The position numbers were made by a program, and so were the translations under genes. A stretch of 64,000 nt of DNA from Pseudomonas chlororaphis (lineage in GTDB: Bacteria > Pseudomonadota > Gammaproteobacteria > Pseudomonadales > Pseudomonadaceae): positions 2,480,001 through 2,544,000 of the forward strand of contig NZ_MOAL01000004.1 in NCBI RefSeq assembly GCF_003731765.1, in the 5' to 3' direction. Shown one piece after another: positions 32,333 to 41,244 of the stretch (positions within the stretch are counted from its first letter, which is position 1; the number at the start of each line of letters is the position of its first letter). Under the pieces are notes generated by a model. It was not told where the DNA came from. It made no database searches and worked only from the letters and a program-made list of their open reading frames with translations.

Positions 32333-33776
32333 GGGAAAACTCCTTGGCCAGCACTTCTTCTACCGAAGCCGGCTTGAATGGATTGACCTTCTGTACCACC
32401 AACGTCCAGAACAGCGCGTAGGTGGCGGTTATTCCGAGCATCACCCCGAACGGCACGTAGATATCGGCAGGGTTCATGCCCGGTGGGGTGATGAACCACA
32501 TGCCCAGCAAGATGCCGACGCTGGACAGAATCTGCGGCAACGGGAAGAACGGTGAGCGGTAGGCCCGTGGCAGATCGGGACGGCGAATGCGCAGGATCAC
32601 CACCGACAGCGTCACCAGCAGGTAGGAGAAACTCCAGGCACACACGGCGGCCAGCACCAGGTGCATGATGTTGTCGGTGTTGCCCCCCAGCCACAGCGCG
32701 TAAAGGCACGGAATCAGCATCGCCACCAGGATGCACAGCAGCGGCGTCTTGAAGCGTGGGTGCAGGTAGGTGAAGACCTTGGGCAGCGCGCCGTCCACGG
32801 CCATGCCGTAGAGAATCCGCGGCACACCGGCCATCAGCGTATTGATGGTGGCCGCCCCGGCAAACAGAAAGCCCAGGCCCAGCCACATCGGGCCGATATG
32901 CCCCATGACCTGCTCGGCAAACTTGGGAATGGCCATTGGCGTGTCGAGCAAATGCACGCCGCTGGCGGCGTCCAGCAGCACGTTCTCGACCTGGCGTTTC
33001 ATCGCTGCGCCGTAGATAAACATGCAGGTGGCCACGCTCAACAGGCCGAGGATCATGGCCTTGGGCATGACCTTGGCTGAGTTGCGCAGGTCCGGCGCCA
33101 GCGGGGTGACGAACTCGCAGCCGACGAACATGAACATGGCCATGCCCACCAGCGACAGAATGGTGATCAGGTCGGTGCCCACCAGCGACACGCCGAACCA
33201 GCCTTCAAGTTCCACCGCCGGGGCCGCGATCAGCCCCAGCACGCCAAACACCATCAAGGTGGTCCACATGCCGAAGGTCAGGATGATCTCCGCCTTGCCA
33301 AAGGCGCTGACGCCAAAGGCATTGAGAATGCCGAACACCACGACAAAGCCCACCCCCAGCAGCCAGGAACCGCCGGCCGACTCCGCCAGGGTGTTCAGGT
33401 GTTCGAAGTTCACCAAGGCCATGACCCCGGAGAGGATGGTTTCCGCGGTGCCGGCAAACACGTGCACGATCAGGTACGCCGACAGGGTGCCGGTGATCGC
33501 GAAGAAACGCCCCATGCCGCAGTTGATGTAGTCGTAGACCGAACCGGTGGTCGGCAGGATCGATGCGGCTTCAGCGAAGGTGCTGGCCTGGGCCAGCATC
33601 ATGACCACCGCAATCAACATGGCCACCGCGAAGGCACTGCCGCCGATGCCGAAGCCCATGGTCGCGGTCAGAATCACCGGGCTGGCCATGATCAGGCCGA
33701 TGGTGCTGGCTAACGCGGTGGGAAAACCAACTGACCCCCTTTTCAAATGCTCGGTGAGACGGTCATTGATCGACAT
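32277..33776 (-). CDS. APC-family amino acid/amine permease
   Basis: This 499-aa protein starts at ATG 33776 (MSINDRLTEHLKRGSVGFPT), with GAGGA upstream, rather than 17 codons earlier. It has about 12 hydrophobic helices. The first segment TALASTIGLIMASPVILTAT is the conserved TM1 region of the APC superfamily, followed by ASILPTTGSVYDYINCGMGR. It is a cytoplasmic-membrane importer; the surrounding amine oxidases and dehydrogenases suggest an amine or aromatic amino acid substrate (inference). Its 3' end overlaps the DUF3156-like gene. Confidence 0.87.
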   Translation of the reverse strand: MSINDRLTEHLKRGSVGFPTALASTIGLIMASPVILTATMGFGIGGSAFAVAMLIAVVMMLAQASTFAEAASILPTTGSVYDYINCGMGRFFAITGTLSAYLIVHVFAGTAETILSGVMALVNFEHLNTLAESAGGSWLLGVGFVVVFGILNAFGVSAFGKAEIILTFGMWTTLMVFGVLGLIAAPAVELEGWFGVSLVGTDLITILSLVGMAMFMFVGCEFVTPLAPDLRNSAKVMPKAMILGLLSVATCMFIYGAAMKRQVENVLLDAASGVHLLDTPMAIPKFAEQVMGHIGPMWLGLGFLFAGAATINTLMAGVPRILYGMAVDGALPKVFTYLHPRFKTPLLCILVAMLIPCLYALWLGGNTDNIMHLVLAAVCAWSFSYLLVTLSVVILRIRRPDLPRAYRSPFFPLPQILSSVGILLGMWFITPPGMNPADIYVPFGVMLGITATYALFWTLVVQKVNPFKPASVEEVLAKEFSHEPGNLEHGYLNAAAKTV

Positions 33777-34009
33777 GGTGCGGATCCTCGAAAGCGGATT
33801 TCTCAGTGGATGTATCGAGCCGTTCAATGAGCCGGCAATGGCGCCGGGCCCAAGCGCTTCCTGATCGGAACGACATCGTGTTCAGGGTCACTGTGCGCCC
33901 CTGCCACCCTGAGCGTCTTGCCCATGGCTGCCGCCGGTTTTGTTACTGCCTGCCAAGTCTGCGCGTAGCGCCGGCAGGAGCAATCACTCGGCGCCCCGCA
34001 GCGGCAAGC

Positions 34010-34990
34010 CTAGAGCCGGTCCGGCCCGTGCTGATGCAGCATCGTCTGAATCTGCTGGGTGGCGTGGCGGGTGCTTTCCGCCAGCTTGCGCACCTCATCG
34101 GCCACCACAGAAAAGCCGCGCCCGACCTCCCCGGCCCTGGCCGCCTCGATGGCGGCGTTCAAGGCCAGCAGGTTGGTCTGGTCGGCAATGCCCTTGATCA
34201 CACTGACCACGGTGGCGATCTGGCCGTAGGTCGCCTGATTCTGCTCCAGCAGTTGTTGGTGGGTGATCTTCGCGGAGTGTTCATCGCTGATGTCGCGGAC
34301 CGCGCCGATCACCCGGGTCAGGCGCCCCTGCGGATCACGCACCGCCCGCCCCCGCTCCCGGCACCAGATATAGCCCCGAGTCTTGTGGCGCATCCGGTAC
34401 TCGAACACGTATTCACCGCTGCCGTGGCTGGCGAGAATCTCCCGTTCAAAAATCGCCATGATCTTCGGCAAATCGTCCGGGTGGGTGATGCTGACTTGCG
34501 CGTCCCAGCCATCGGGCAGCTCATGGGCGGCATAGCCCATCAGTTGGCGGAACTGATTGAAGATGCGCATTTGGCTGGCCGGGTCTTGCAGGTCGCCGTT
34601 GACCACGGTGATGTCCCAGCAGCCTTCGGTCAGGGTCGATTGCAGCAGCGCCCAGATCTGCGCCTCCTGCTGATGCTGGTGGGACAGCGCCCGCTGCTGG
34701 CTCAACTCGACGTCCAGGGCCTGCTCACTGAGCCGACGCTGCGCCAGTTCCAGTTGCAGCGCTTGTATTGCCTGCTCGCTGCGCTGCAACTGTACGGTTT
34801 GCTCGCGGACGGCGGCCTGAGCCTCCAGGCGTTGCCGGGCGTCTTGCGCCTGCTGCTGCGCCCACTGCCGCAGGCAACCCTGCAAGGGCGGAAAAGCCTC
34901 CAGCGCTGGCGCATCCAAGGCCCCACCGGCCAGCCAGGGCTCGAGGATGGCGGCGAGTTCGTGCAGCTGTTTATTTTTCCGGAAGAACAT
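34010..34990 (-). CDS. Soluble PAS-containing chemoreceptor with very short signalling domain
   Basis: This 326-aa protein has no transmembrane segment. Residues 45-115 form a Gln/Leu-rich coiled coil. A PAS fold follows (about 115-235: [18 protein letters not shown], then [16 protein letters not shown], then [12 protein letters not shown]). A methyl-accepting hairpin tip completes it ([20 protein letters not shown] and [15 protein letters not shown]). The protein ends about 20 residues after the tip, so most of the return helix and its methylation region are missing. It resembles cytoplasmic PAS-MCPs that sense redox or small ligands. It lies between the permease gene and a phenylacetaldehyde-type ALDH, pointing to metabolism-linked taxis. 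Confidence 0.85.
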   Translation of the reverse strand: MFFRKNKQLHELAAILEPWLAGGALDAPALEAFPPLQGCLRQWAQQQAQDARQRLEAQAAVREQTVQLQRSEQAIQALQLELAQRRLSEQALDVELSQQRALSHQHQQEAQIWALLQSTLTEGCWDITVVNGDLQDPASQMRIFNQFRQLMGYAAHELPDGWDAQVSITHPDDLPKIMAIFEREILASHGSGEYVFEYRMRHKTRGYIWCRERGRAVRDPQGRLTRVIGAVRDISDEHSAKITHQQLLEQNQATYGQIATVVSVIKGIADQTNLLALNAAIEAARAGEVGRGFSVVADEVRKLAESTRHATQQIQTMLHQHGPDRL

Positions 34991-35222
34991 CAGCCAGCCC
35001 TTTGTTCAGCGAGTCGAGGCCCTCGATCTGATCGCAAATCGCCAGCGAATACTTGTTCCAGGCTGCTGGGCGGCTTGCTCCTGCCTGCCAAGCTGCACCG
35101 CAAGCGGCTGTACCAGCGCGCACTGGCAGCCACAGACATGCGCCCCGGCAGCCACAGTCAAGCCGCAGCGGAGCGTGCGGCTTAACCTCGGGCTTTTCTT
35201 TGTTCGCTAACTGGAAAAGCCC

Positions 35223-36710
35223 ATGAGCGATATTTCGTTACTGCCCAGCGTTGAAGCCTTCCTCAGCCGCCGCCACGCCTTGTTCATCGACGGCGCCTAC
35301 GTCCAGAGCCATTCCAACGAAACCCTGGAGGTCATCAACCCGGCCACCGGCAAGGTCATTGCCCAGGTGGCCGACGCCGATCCGGCCGACATCGATGCGG
35401 CGGTGGAATCGGCCGGCCGCGGTTTCAAACACTGGTCCCAGGTCGCCCCCGCCGTGCGGGGCAATGTGCTGCTGAAACTGGCCGATCTGCTGGAGCAGCA
35501 CCGCGAGGAACTGGCCCAGATCGAAACCTGCCAGTCGGGCAAGATCATCCAGATTTCCCGCGCCTTCGAAGTGGACCAGGCCGCCCACTTCCTGCGTTAT
35601 TACGCGGGTTGGGCCACCAAGATCAGCGGCCAGACTATTACCCCATCGCTGCCGTCTTTCGCCGGCGAGCGCTACACCGCCTTCACCTTGCGCGAACCGG
35701 TCGGGGTGGTGGTGGGCATCGTGCCGTGGAATTTCTCGACCATGATCGCCATCTGGAAACTCGCCTCGGCGCTGGTGACCGGCTGCAGCATCATCATCAA
35801 GCCCAGTGAGTTCACCCCGCTGACCATCCTGCGCATCGCCGAACTGGCCATCGAAGCCGGTCTGCCGGCCGGCGCCTTGAACGTCTTGACCGGTGGCGGC
35901 GCGGTGGGCAAAGCCTTGATCGAGCACCCGGGCACCGACAAGGTCTCGTTCACCGGCTCGGTGCCCACCGGGATTGCGGTCGGCCGCAGTGCCATGGGCG
36001 CCGGCCTGACCCGCGCGACCCTGGAACTGGGCGGCAAAAACTCCGCCGGCTTCCTGCGCGATGTCGACTTGGACAAAGCGGTCAACGGCATCATCGAAGC
36101 CGGCTTCCTGCACTCCGGGCAAATCTGCGCTGCCGCCGAACGCTTCTTCGTCCACCGCTCGCAGATCGACCCGGTGATGGACACGCTCAGCCAGCGCCTG
36201 AGCACACTGAACATCGGCTCGCCACTGGATGAGCGCACCGAGTTCGGCCCGGTGACCAACCGCCAGCACCAGTTGAAGCTGGAAGGGTTCTTCGCCAAGG
36301 CCCGTGCCGAAAACAACCGCATCATCCACGGCGGCCACCTGATTGACCGCCCGGGCTGCTACGTCGAGCCCACGGTGATTCTCGCCAACAGCGTCAACGA
36401 CACCCTGCTCAACGAAGAAACCTTTGGACCGATCGCCACCTTCTTCCCCTACGACAGCGAAGACGAACTGCTGGAGCTGATGAACAACACGCCCTACGGC
36501 TTGAGCGCCAGCCTCTGGACCAACGACCTGAGCAAGGCACTGCGCATGGTGCCAGCCATCAACGCCGGCACCGTGTGGGTGAACATGCACACGATGCTGG
36601 ACCCGGCCGTGCCCTTCGGCGGCAATAAATCCTCGGGGGTCGGCCGCGAGTTTGGCAGTGCTTTTATCGATGACTACACCGAACTGAAGTCGGTGATGAT
36701 TCGCTACTGA
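35223..36710 (+). CDS. Phenylacetaldehyde-type aldehyde dehydrogenase
   Basis: This 495-aa NAD-dependent ALDH begins MSDISLLPSVEAFLSRRHAL. It has GIVPWNFSTMIAIWKLASAL, glutamate in [12 protein letters not shown], and cysteine in HSGQICAAAERFFV. The C-terminal NMHTMLDPAVPFGGNKSSGV corresponds to [15 protein letters not shown] of FeaB, which places it in the PadA group but clearly apart from the feaB product in this window. It is preceded by GGAAAAG and stands alone on the plus strand between two chemoreceptor genes. Probable role: oxidation of an aldehyde made by one of the local amine oxidases. Confidence 0.88.
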   Translation: MSDISLLPSVEAFLSRRHALFIDGAYVQSHSNETLEVINPATGKVIAQVADADPADIDAAVESAGRGFKHWSQVAPAVRGNVLLKLADLLEQHREELAQIETCQSGKIIQISRAFEVDQAAHFLRYYAGWATKISGQTITPSLPSFAGERYTAFTLREPVGVVVGIVPWNFSTMIAIWKLASALVTGCSIIIKPSEFTPLTILRIAELAIEAGLPAGALNVLTGGGAVGKALIEHPGTDKVSFTGSVPTGIAVGRSAMGAGLTRATLELGGKNSAGFLRDVDLDKAVNGIIEAGFLHSGQICAAAERFFVHRSQIDPVMDTLSQRLSTLNIGSPLDERTEFGPVTNRQHQLKLEGFFAKARAENNRIIHGGHLIDRPGCYVEPTVILANSVNDTLLNEETFGPIATFFPYDSEDELLELMNNTPYGLSASLWTNDLSKALRMVPAINAGTVWVNMHTMLDPAVPFGGNKSSGVGREFGSAFIDDYTELKSVMIRY

Positions 36711-36836
36711 CGAGGGAGCAACGCCAGGGGAGCGGCCCGTGATCGCCACCGGGGTATGGCGGGCATCACGAACCGGAACGCCGACTGGGCTGTCGGCAGC
36801 CGCCCCTGGCTTGGCGTGCCGCCGCAGTAACAGCCG

Positions 36837-38453
36837 TTACATGCGGAAGCGACCGACCAGGTGATTGAGGTTGGTCGCCAGGCGCGCCAGTTCTTCACTG
36901 GCCTCGGAGGTTTGTTGCGCGCCCGCCGTACTCTGCTCGGAGATGTCGCGGATGGCGACCAGGTTACGGTCGACCTCGCGAGCCACCTGGGCTTGTTCTT
37001 CCGCCGCACTGGCAATGACCAGGTTCATGCCGTTGATCTCGGTGATCCGTGCAGCGATCAAGGTCAGCGCTTGATCCGCCTCGCTGGCCATCGTCTGGCT
37101 GCGCGCGGCGAACTCACCGCTCTGCTGCATCTCTGTCACGCCTTCCTGAGTTGCGCTCTGGATCGCGGAAATCATTCGTTCGATTTCCTGCGTCGACACT
37201 TGGGTGCGCTGGGCCAGGTTGCGAACCTCGTCGGCGACCACCGCAAAGCCGCGGCCCGCATCGCCTGCGCGGGCGGCCTCGATGGCTGCGTTGAGGGCCA
37301 GCAGGTTGGTTTGCTCCGCGATGGAGCGGATCACATCCAGCACGCCGCCGATGTTCGACACTTCATCGGCCAGCCGCAACACCGTCGTGGTGGTCTGGTT
37401 CAGCTTGCCGCTGAGCTGGTCGATGGTGTCACGGGTGCGCACCACTTGCTGACGCCCGCCATCGGACAACTCCATGGCTTCTCGCGAGGCATTGGATGTC
37501 CGACCGGCGTTATCCGCCACCTCATCCACTGCAGCGGACATCTCGGTCACAGCGGTCGCCGCCATTTGCATCTCGTCATTTTGCCGGTGGATGCCCTGGG
37601 CCGTTCCTTCGGTGACCGCCTGGAGTTCTTCGGCGGCGGCTGCCAGTTGGGTCGCCGAACCCTGGATGCCCTGCAAGGTTTCGCGCAACGTGTTTTGCAT
37701 CGTCTGCACCGACAGTTGCACGTCGGTAATCTCATCACGCCCCAGCACCTCGATGGTCTGGCTGAGATCTCCGGACGCCACCCGAGCGGCGGCGTCCTTC
37801 AACGTCGCCAACGGGCGGGTGATGCTGCGGATAAGCCGCCAGGCAAAGAGCACACCGCACGCCAGGATCATCACCAACAGCAGTGTCAACAGGGTGCGGG
37901 TGGTGTCATACAGGGCCACGGAGTCGTCGTAGACCCGCTTTGATTCGTCCAGTTGAATCTGGATCAACTGGCTGAATTCAGCCGAGATCGGATCAATGAA
38001 TTGATAGAGCTCAACCTTTACGAACGTGTCCAGCGCCGTTTTGTCGCTGCGCTGCAGAATGCCTTTCAAGCGTTCTATCGGCTCCTGAGCCGCATCGACC
38101 ACCCGGGCGGTCGCCACCACCAGGCTTTTTTCTTCAGGGCTCATTCGAGTGTTTTGATACGCCGCCCACAGTGTGTTGATCTGACTGTCGGCGTCCCTCA
38201 CGGCTTTCTCGGCCTGGGCGTAAGTCATCTGCCCGCTGTGCACTTTGTGGCTGCTATCGACTATTTTGACGGCGAACAGATCAGCGATATTTTTCAGGTC
38301 GCGCAAAGGCACGACCCGGTCCAGATACACCGTATTGAGCCCCGCCACGCTTCGCGAAAGAGCATCGAGGCCCATCACGCCAATAATGGTGCAACTGAGT
38401 AGCATGGCGCTCACCAGCGCCAGGAGCCGAAGCCGAATCGTCATTTTGTTCAT
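36837..38453 (-). CDS. Methyl-accepting chemotaxis protein, 4-helix-bundle sensor
   Basis: This 538-aa transmembrane receptor starts at ATG 38453 ([18 protein letters not shown]). TM1 is at about 8-28, a periplasmic four-helix-bundle domain spans about 30-185 ([20 protein letters not shown]), and TM2 is at about 187-207. A HAMP domain follows ([20 protein letters not shown]). The conserved signalling tip is [20 protein letters not shown]. There is no C-terminal CheR/CheB-docking pentapeptide. The 4HB_MCP ligand domain often senses organic acids or aromatic compounds; its ligand here is unknown. Confidence 0.92.
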   Translation of the reverse strand: MNKMTIRLRLLALVSAMLLSCTIIGVMGLDALSRSVAGLNTVYLDRVVPLRDLKNIADLFAVKIVDSSHKVHSGQMTYAQAEKAVRDADSQINTLWAAYQNTRMSPEEKSLVVATARVVDAAQEPIERLKGILQRSDKTALDTFVKVELYQFIDPISAEFSQLIQIQLDESKRVYDDSVALYDTTRTLLTLLLVMILACGVLFAWRLIRSITRPLATLKDAAARVASGDLSQTIEVLGRDEITDVQLSVQTMQNTLRETLQGIQGSATQLAAAAEELQAVTEGTAQGIHRQNDEMQMAATAVTEMSAAVDEVADNAGRTSNASREAMELSDGGRQQVVRTRDTIDQLSGKLNQTTTTVLRLADEVSNIGGVLDVIRSIAEQTNLLALNAAIEAARAGDAGRGFAVVADEVRNLAQRTQVSTQEIERMISAIQSATQEGVTEMQQSGEFAARSQTMASEADQALTLIAARITEINGMNLVIASAAEEQAQVAREVDRNLVAIRDISEQSTAGAQQTSEASEELARLATNLNHLVGRFRM

Positions 38454-38470
38454 TGTTATAGTCCTATTCA

Positions 38471-38656
38471 GTGAAGGCAGCGGCATTGATCATCGCGGAG
38501 CTATTGTCAGTGTCTGAACGGATCAACCTTTCAATCAAAACGCGCTTACACCACACCTCGTACGAGCCTCTGGCTACCGACGTTATCGGCGTGCTGGCGG
38601 ATACTTTAAAGTCGGCCGCCGAAAAAGCTTCAAGCCTGTTCCAGGCCCGTGAATAG
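38471..38656 (+). CDS. Possible small protein (61 aa)
   Basis: The frame begins with a GTG ([20 protein letters not shown] follows) and contains [20 protein letters not shown], an amphipathic-helix-like composition. There is a GTG start, no clear ribosome site, and a competing minus-strand frame over the same bases, so it may not be expressed. It lies divergently next to the MCP start. I recognise no family. Confidence 0.25.
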   Translation: MKAAALIIAELLSVSERINLSIKTRLHHTSYEPLATDVIGVLADTLKSAAEKASSLFQARE

Positions 38657-38920
38657 GGCTCAACGGTTGCAGGTGAGCGCGGTCGATTCCTCGTCGCCGC
38701 CATGGGCCGAACCCTGGGTGGCCGACGGCTGACTTGCGTGTCTCCAGCGCCACGAACGCTGTATGACGTTTTGTCCGGCCATCTGTGTCTAACACTGTTT
38801 TTTTCAGCGCCCTACTATCGGCTGCGTCATCCCGTTGCAGGCCTCGGAAAGGGCAAAAACCGTTGTGCATTGATGTACCGGGGCTGGCCATTCGTTATCT
38901 GTCGCTTGAGGAGTTAGACG

Positions 38921-39556
38921 ATGCCCGAGTTATCCACCCTGCTTGCCTACGGCCTGATCTCCCTCGGCATGGTGCTGACGCCCGGCCCGAACATGATCTA
39001 TCTGATCTCGCGGTCGATCTGCCAGGGGCCCATGGCCGGGCTGATTTCCCTGGGCGGCGTGGCCTTGGGTTTTCTCATCTACATGCTGTGCGCCGCCTTG
39101 GGCATTACCGCCCTGCTCCTGGCGGTGCCCTATGCCTATGACGCCCTGCGCCTGGGCGGCGCGCTCTATCTGCTGTATCTGGCCTGGCAGGCCGTCAAGC
39201 CCGGTGCCCGTTCGGCGTTCCAGGTACGCGACTTGCCCCAGGACAGCCCGCGCAAGCTGTTCATGATGGGGTTGGTCACCAACCTGCTGAACCCCAAGGT
39301 CGCCGTTATGTACCTGTCGCTGCTGCCCCAGTTCATCACCCCCACCGGCCATGGCTCGGTGCTGGCGCAATCCCTGGTGCTGGGCTTTACCCAGATTACG
39401 ATCAGCGTCAGCGTCAACGCGCTGATCGCCATCATGGCGGGTTCCATCGCCGCCTTTCTCGCCAGCCGCCCCCTGTGGCAGAGCGTGCAACGCTGGCTGA
39501 TGGCTACGGTCCTCGCCGGCTTGGCGGTGCGCATGGCGTTCGAAGGGCGGCGGTGA
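38921..39556 (+). CDS. LysE/RhtB-family exporter
   Basis: This 211-aa membrane protein has about six helices. It contains the family signature GMVLTPGPNMIYLISRSICQ near residue 16, then GVALGFLIYMLCAALG and NLLNPKVAVMYLSLLPQF. LysE-type carriers export amino acids or homoserine-lactone-like compounds. GAGGAG precedes the ATG. It is monocistronic, with the AhpD-like operon convergent on its 3' side. Confidence 0.9.
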   Translation: MPELSTLLAYGLISLGMVLTPGPNMIYLISRSICQGPMAGLISLGGVALGFLIYMLCAALGITALLLAVPYAYDALRLGGALYLLYLAWQAVKPGARSAFQVRDLPQDSPRKLFMMGLVTNLLNPKVAVMYLSLLPQFITPTGHGSVLAQSLVLGFTQITISVSVNALIAIMAGSIAAFLASRPLWQSVQRWLMATVLAGLAVRMAFEGRR

Positions 39557-39635
39557 GGCAAGTTGTTGTAAAGGATGCGCTGGATAGCCCAGCGCTTAAG
39601 CCCGGCCACAAAGGGCTCGGGCGCAGCTACACCGC

Positions 39636-40067
39636 CTAGAGCTTCATCCCTACCGCAAGGCGGTTAAAGGCATTCATCAAGGCGGCGGCCAAGGTCAGGT
39701 CGGAAATCTCGGCGTCGCTGAAGTGGGCTCGCAACGGCTCGTACAGCTCATCGGGTGCACCCTTTTCGCTGACGTGGGTCAGGGTCTCGGCCCAGGCCAG
39801 GGCGGCGCGCTCGCGGTCGTTGAACAGCTCGCTGATGCGCCAGCCGGCGAGGCAATCCAGCTTCTCTTGCGCCACGTCACATTCACGCAGGGTCGCGGAG
39901 TGCTTGCCCAGGCAGAAGGCGCAGCCGTTGATCTGCGAGATGCGCAGGTACACCAGCTCCAACAGCGGCAAGCCGAGCGGGCTCGACGCCAGGGCGGTGT
40001 TGCAGGCCAGCAGGCCCTGGTAGGCCGCAGGCGACAGGGAAGGAAACGGCAGTCTGAGTTGGCTCAT
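39636..40067 (-). CDS. AhpD-like / carboxymuconolactone decarboxylase-family protein
   Basis: This 143-aa protein has the CxxCxxxH motif in SQINGCAFCLGKHSATLREC and the following helix ISELFNDRERAALAWAETLT, typical of the YnjA/AhpD-core group of alkylhydroperoxidases. It is the last gene of the GNAT-azoR-AhpD operon, 27 bp after the azoreductase. It resembles the 2244 gene in chemistry but belongs to a different subgroup (longer, and preceded by SLSPAAYQGLLACNTAL). Confidence 0.9.
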   Translation of the reverse strand: MSQLRLPFPSLSPAAYQGLLACNTALASSPLGLPLLELVYLRISQINGCAFCLGKHSATLRECDVAQEKLDCLAGWRISELFNDRERAALAWAETLTHVSEKGAPDELYEPLRAHFSDAEISDLTLAAALMNAFNRLAVGMKL

Positions 40068-40094
40068 GGTGAAACTCCTGTGTAGAAAAAGGGA

Positions 40095-40715
40095 TCAGGC
40101 GCGAACAAGGGGGCTGAACAGCGGCTCCAGTGCCAGTCGCGTGCGGGCCGATTCGAGCGTGGCCGCGACGGCCTCTTCACCGAACACCAAGCCCTGGAGG
40201 TAGGAAAAGTGCAGGTCGAACAGCCCTAGGGTGTTCAGCACATGCCGCAGGTAGGACGTCAGAAAATCCGGCTGGCGTGCCGACTCGCCCTGATGAAAGC
40301 CGCCGGAACCGACCAGCACATACACCGGGCGGTCCCGCAGCAGGCCTGTCTTGCCCTCGGGACCGGAGCTGAAGGTGCGGTGAATGCGCAGCACGTAGTC
40401 GATCCAGAGCTTGAGCGCGGCGGGCAACGTGAAGTTGTGCATCGGGGTGGCAATCAACAGGACGTCGGCGCGCTCCAGTTCGCTGATCAGTGCTTCGGAA
40501 ACGTCGAATACCGGTGCGTCGAACGGCGTGGCCGTGGTCAGGGCCCGAGCGTAGTCGCTGCCCAGTGCCGGCGGGGGCTGGGCCCCCAGGTCACGCTCCA
40601 CCACCTCCAGGCGCGGATAGCGCTGGCGCAGCGAGGCCACTAACGCCAGTGCCAACTGGTTGGCATGGGAAACCTGCCCATGGGGGCTGGCGTTGATCAA
40701 TAGCAGGTTATTCAT
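40095..40715 (-). CDS. azoR: FMN-dependent NADH:quinone/azo reductase
   Basis: This 206-aa flavodoxin-like protein has the N-terminal FMN phosphate loop LLINASPHGQVSHANQLAL, the MHNFTLPAALKLWIDYVLRI segment, and a GSGGF loop (YVLVGSGGFHQG), which fit AzoR. It reduces quinones and azo compounds by two-electron transfer and so limits redox cycling. Its start overlaps the upstream GNAT stop by 4 bp (ATGA), so the genes are translationally coupled. Confidence 0.87.
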   Translation of the reverse strand: MNNLLLINASPHGQVSHANQLALALVASLRQRYPRLEVVERDLGAQPPPALGSDYARALTTATPFDAPVFDVSEALISELERADVLLIATPMHNFTLPAALKLWIDYVLRIHRTFSSGPEGKTGLLRDRPVYVLVGSGGFHQGESARQPDFLTSYLRHVLNTLGLFDLHFSYLQGLVFGEEAVAATLESARTRLALEPLFSPLVRA

Positions 40716-41158
40716 GCCAGGCTCCCGGCGCGAAGGTTTTGGGTGAAGTGCATGCCCCGGGCCAGCAGCCCTTGGCGAAAATAGAAGCGCTGGGCCAAGG
40801 GCATATGCAGCCCGGTGTCCAGCACCAGGTGATCGCAGCCACGCTGCAGCGCCTCCTGGCGAACCGCAGTCAACAGCCGACCGCCCAGACCGCCGCGTTG
40901 GAGATCGGGACTGACCACCAGGTCATCGACGTAGATAAAACGACCGTAGAGCAGGTTTTCCAGCCCGCGATAACCGGCCAGGCCGACTATCCGCTCACCG
41001 CTCCAGGCAGCCAGCAAGCGGTAACCCTGTTCAGCCTGACGCTGCAGTTGGGCAACATAAGCGGCCCGGTCAGTGACATGGGGGCGCAACACGCGCATCA
41101 GCTCGAAACTGGCCGCAAAGGCCTGCTGGCCCTCAAGGTGTTGAAGTGTGTCGGTCAT
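40712..41158 (-). CDS. GNAT-family N-acetyltransferase
   Basis: This 148-aa protein starts at ATG 41158 (MTDTLQHLEGQQAFAASFEL); the longer open frame enters the divergent promoter. The acetyl-CoA loop is VVSPDLQRGGLGGRLLTAV (Q/RxxGxG/A) and DTGLHMPLAQRFYFRQGL is the C-terminal fold. Its substrate is unknown. First gene of a three-gene operon divergent from the MocR regulator at 41245, with 86 bp between the start codons. Confidence 0.88.
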   Translation of the reverse strand: MTDTLQHLEGQQAFAASFELMRVLRPHVTDRAAYVAQLQRQAEQGYRLLAAWSGERIVGLAGYRGLENLLYGRFIYVDDLVVSPDLQRGGLGGRLLTAVRQEALQRGCDHLVLDTGLHMPLAQRFYFRQGLLARGMHFTQNLRAGSLA

Positions 41159-41244
41159 GAGCGTGGTCCGCTGAGAGAGTTCGCTCACCTTAAGGCGCCT
41201 ATGCCTTATGCTACAGGGCCGAAAAATGCATAAACGACTAGGCC

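Noticed and set aside
33940-34009. Possible REP-like hairpins around the PAS-chemoreceptor gene (also 35060-35180)
   Set aside because: Short inverted segments such as TGCCTGCCA and GCCGGCAGG are present, but I could not find a repeated unit within the window, so a REP call is not supported.
35238-36749. 503-codon frame antisense to the second aldehyde dehydrogenase gene
   Set aside because: Same explanation: the opposite strand encodes a full ALDH with catalytic Glu and Cys.
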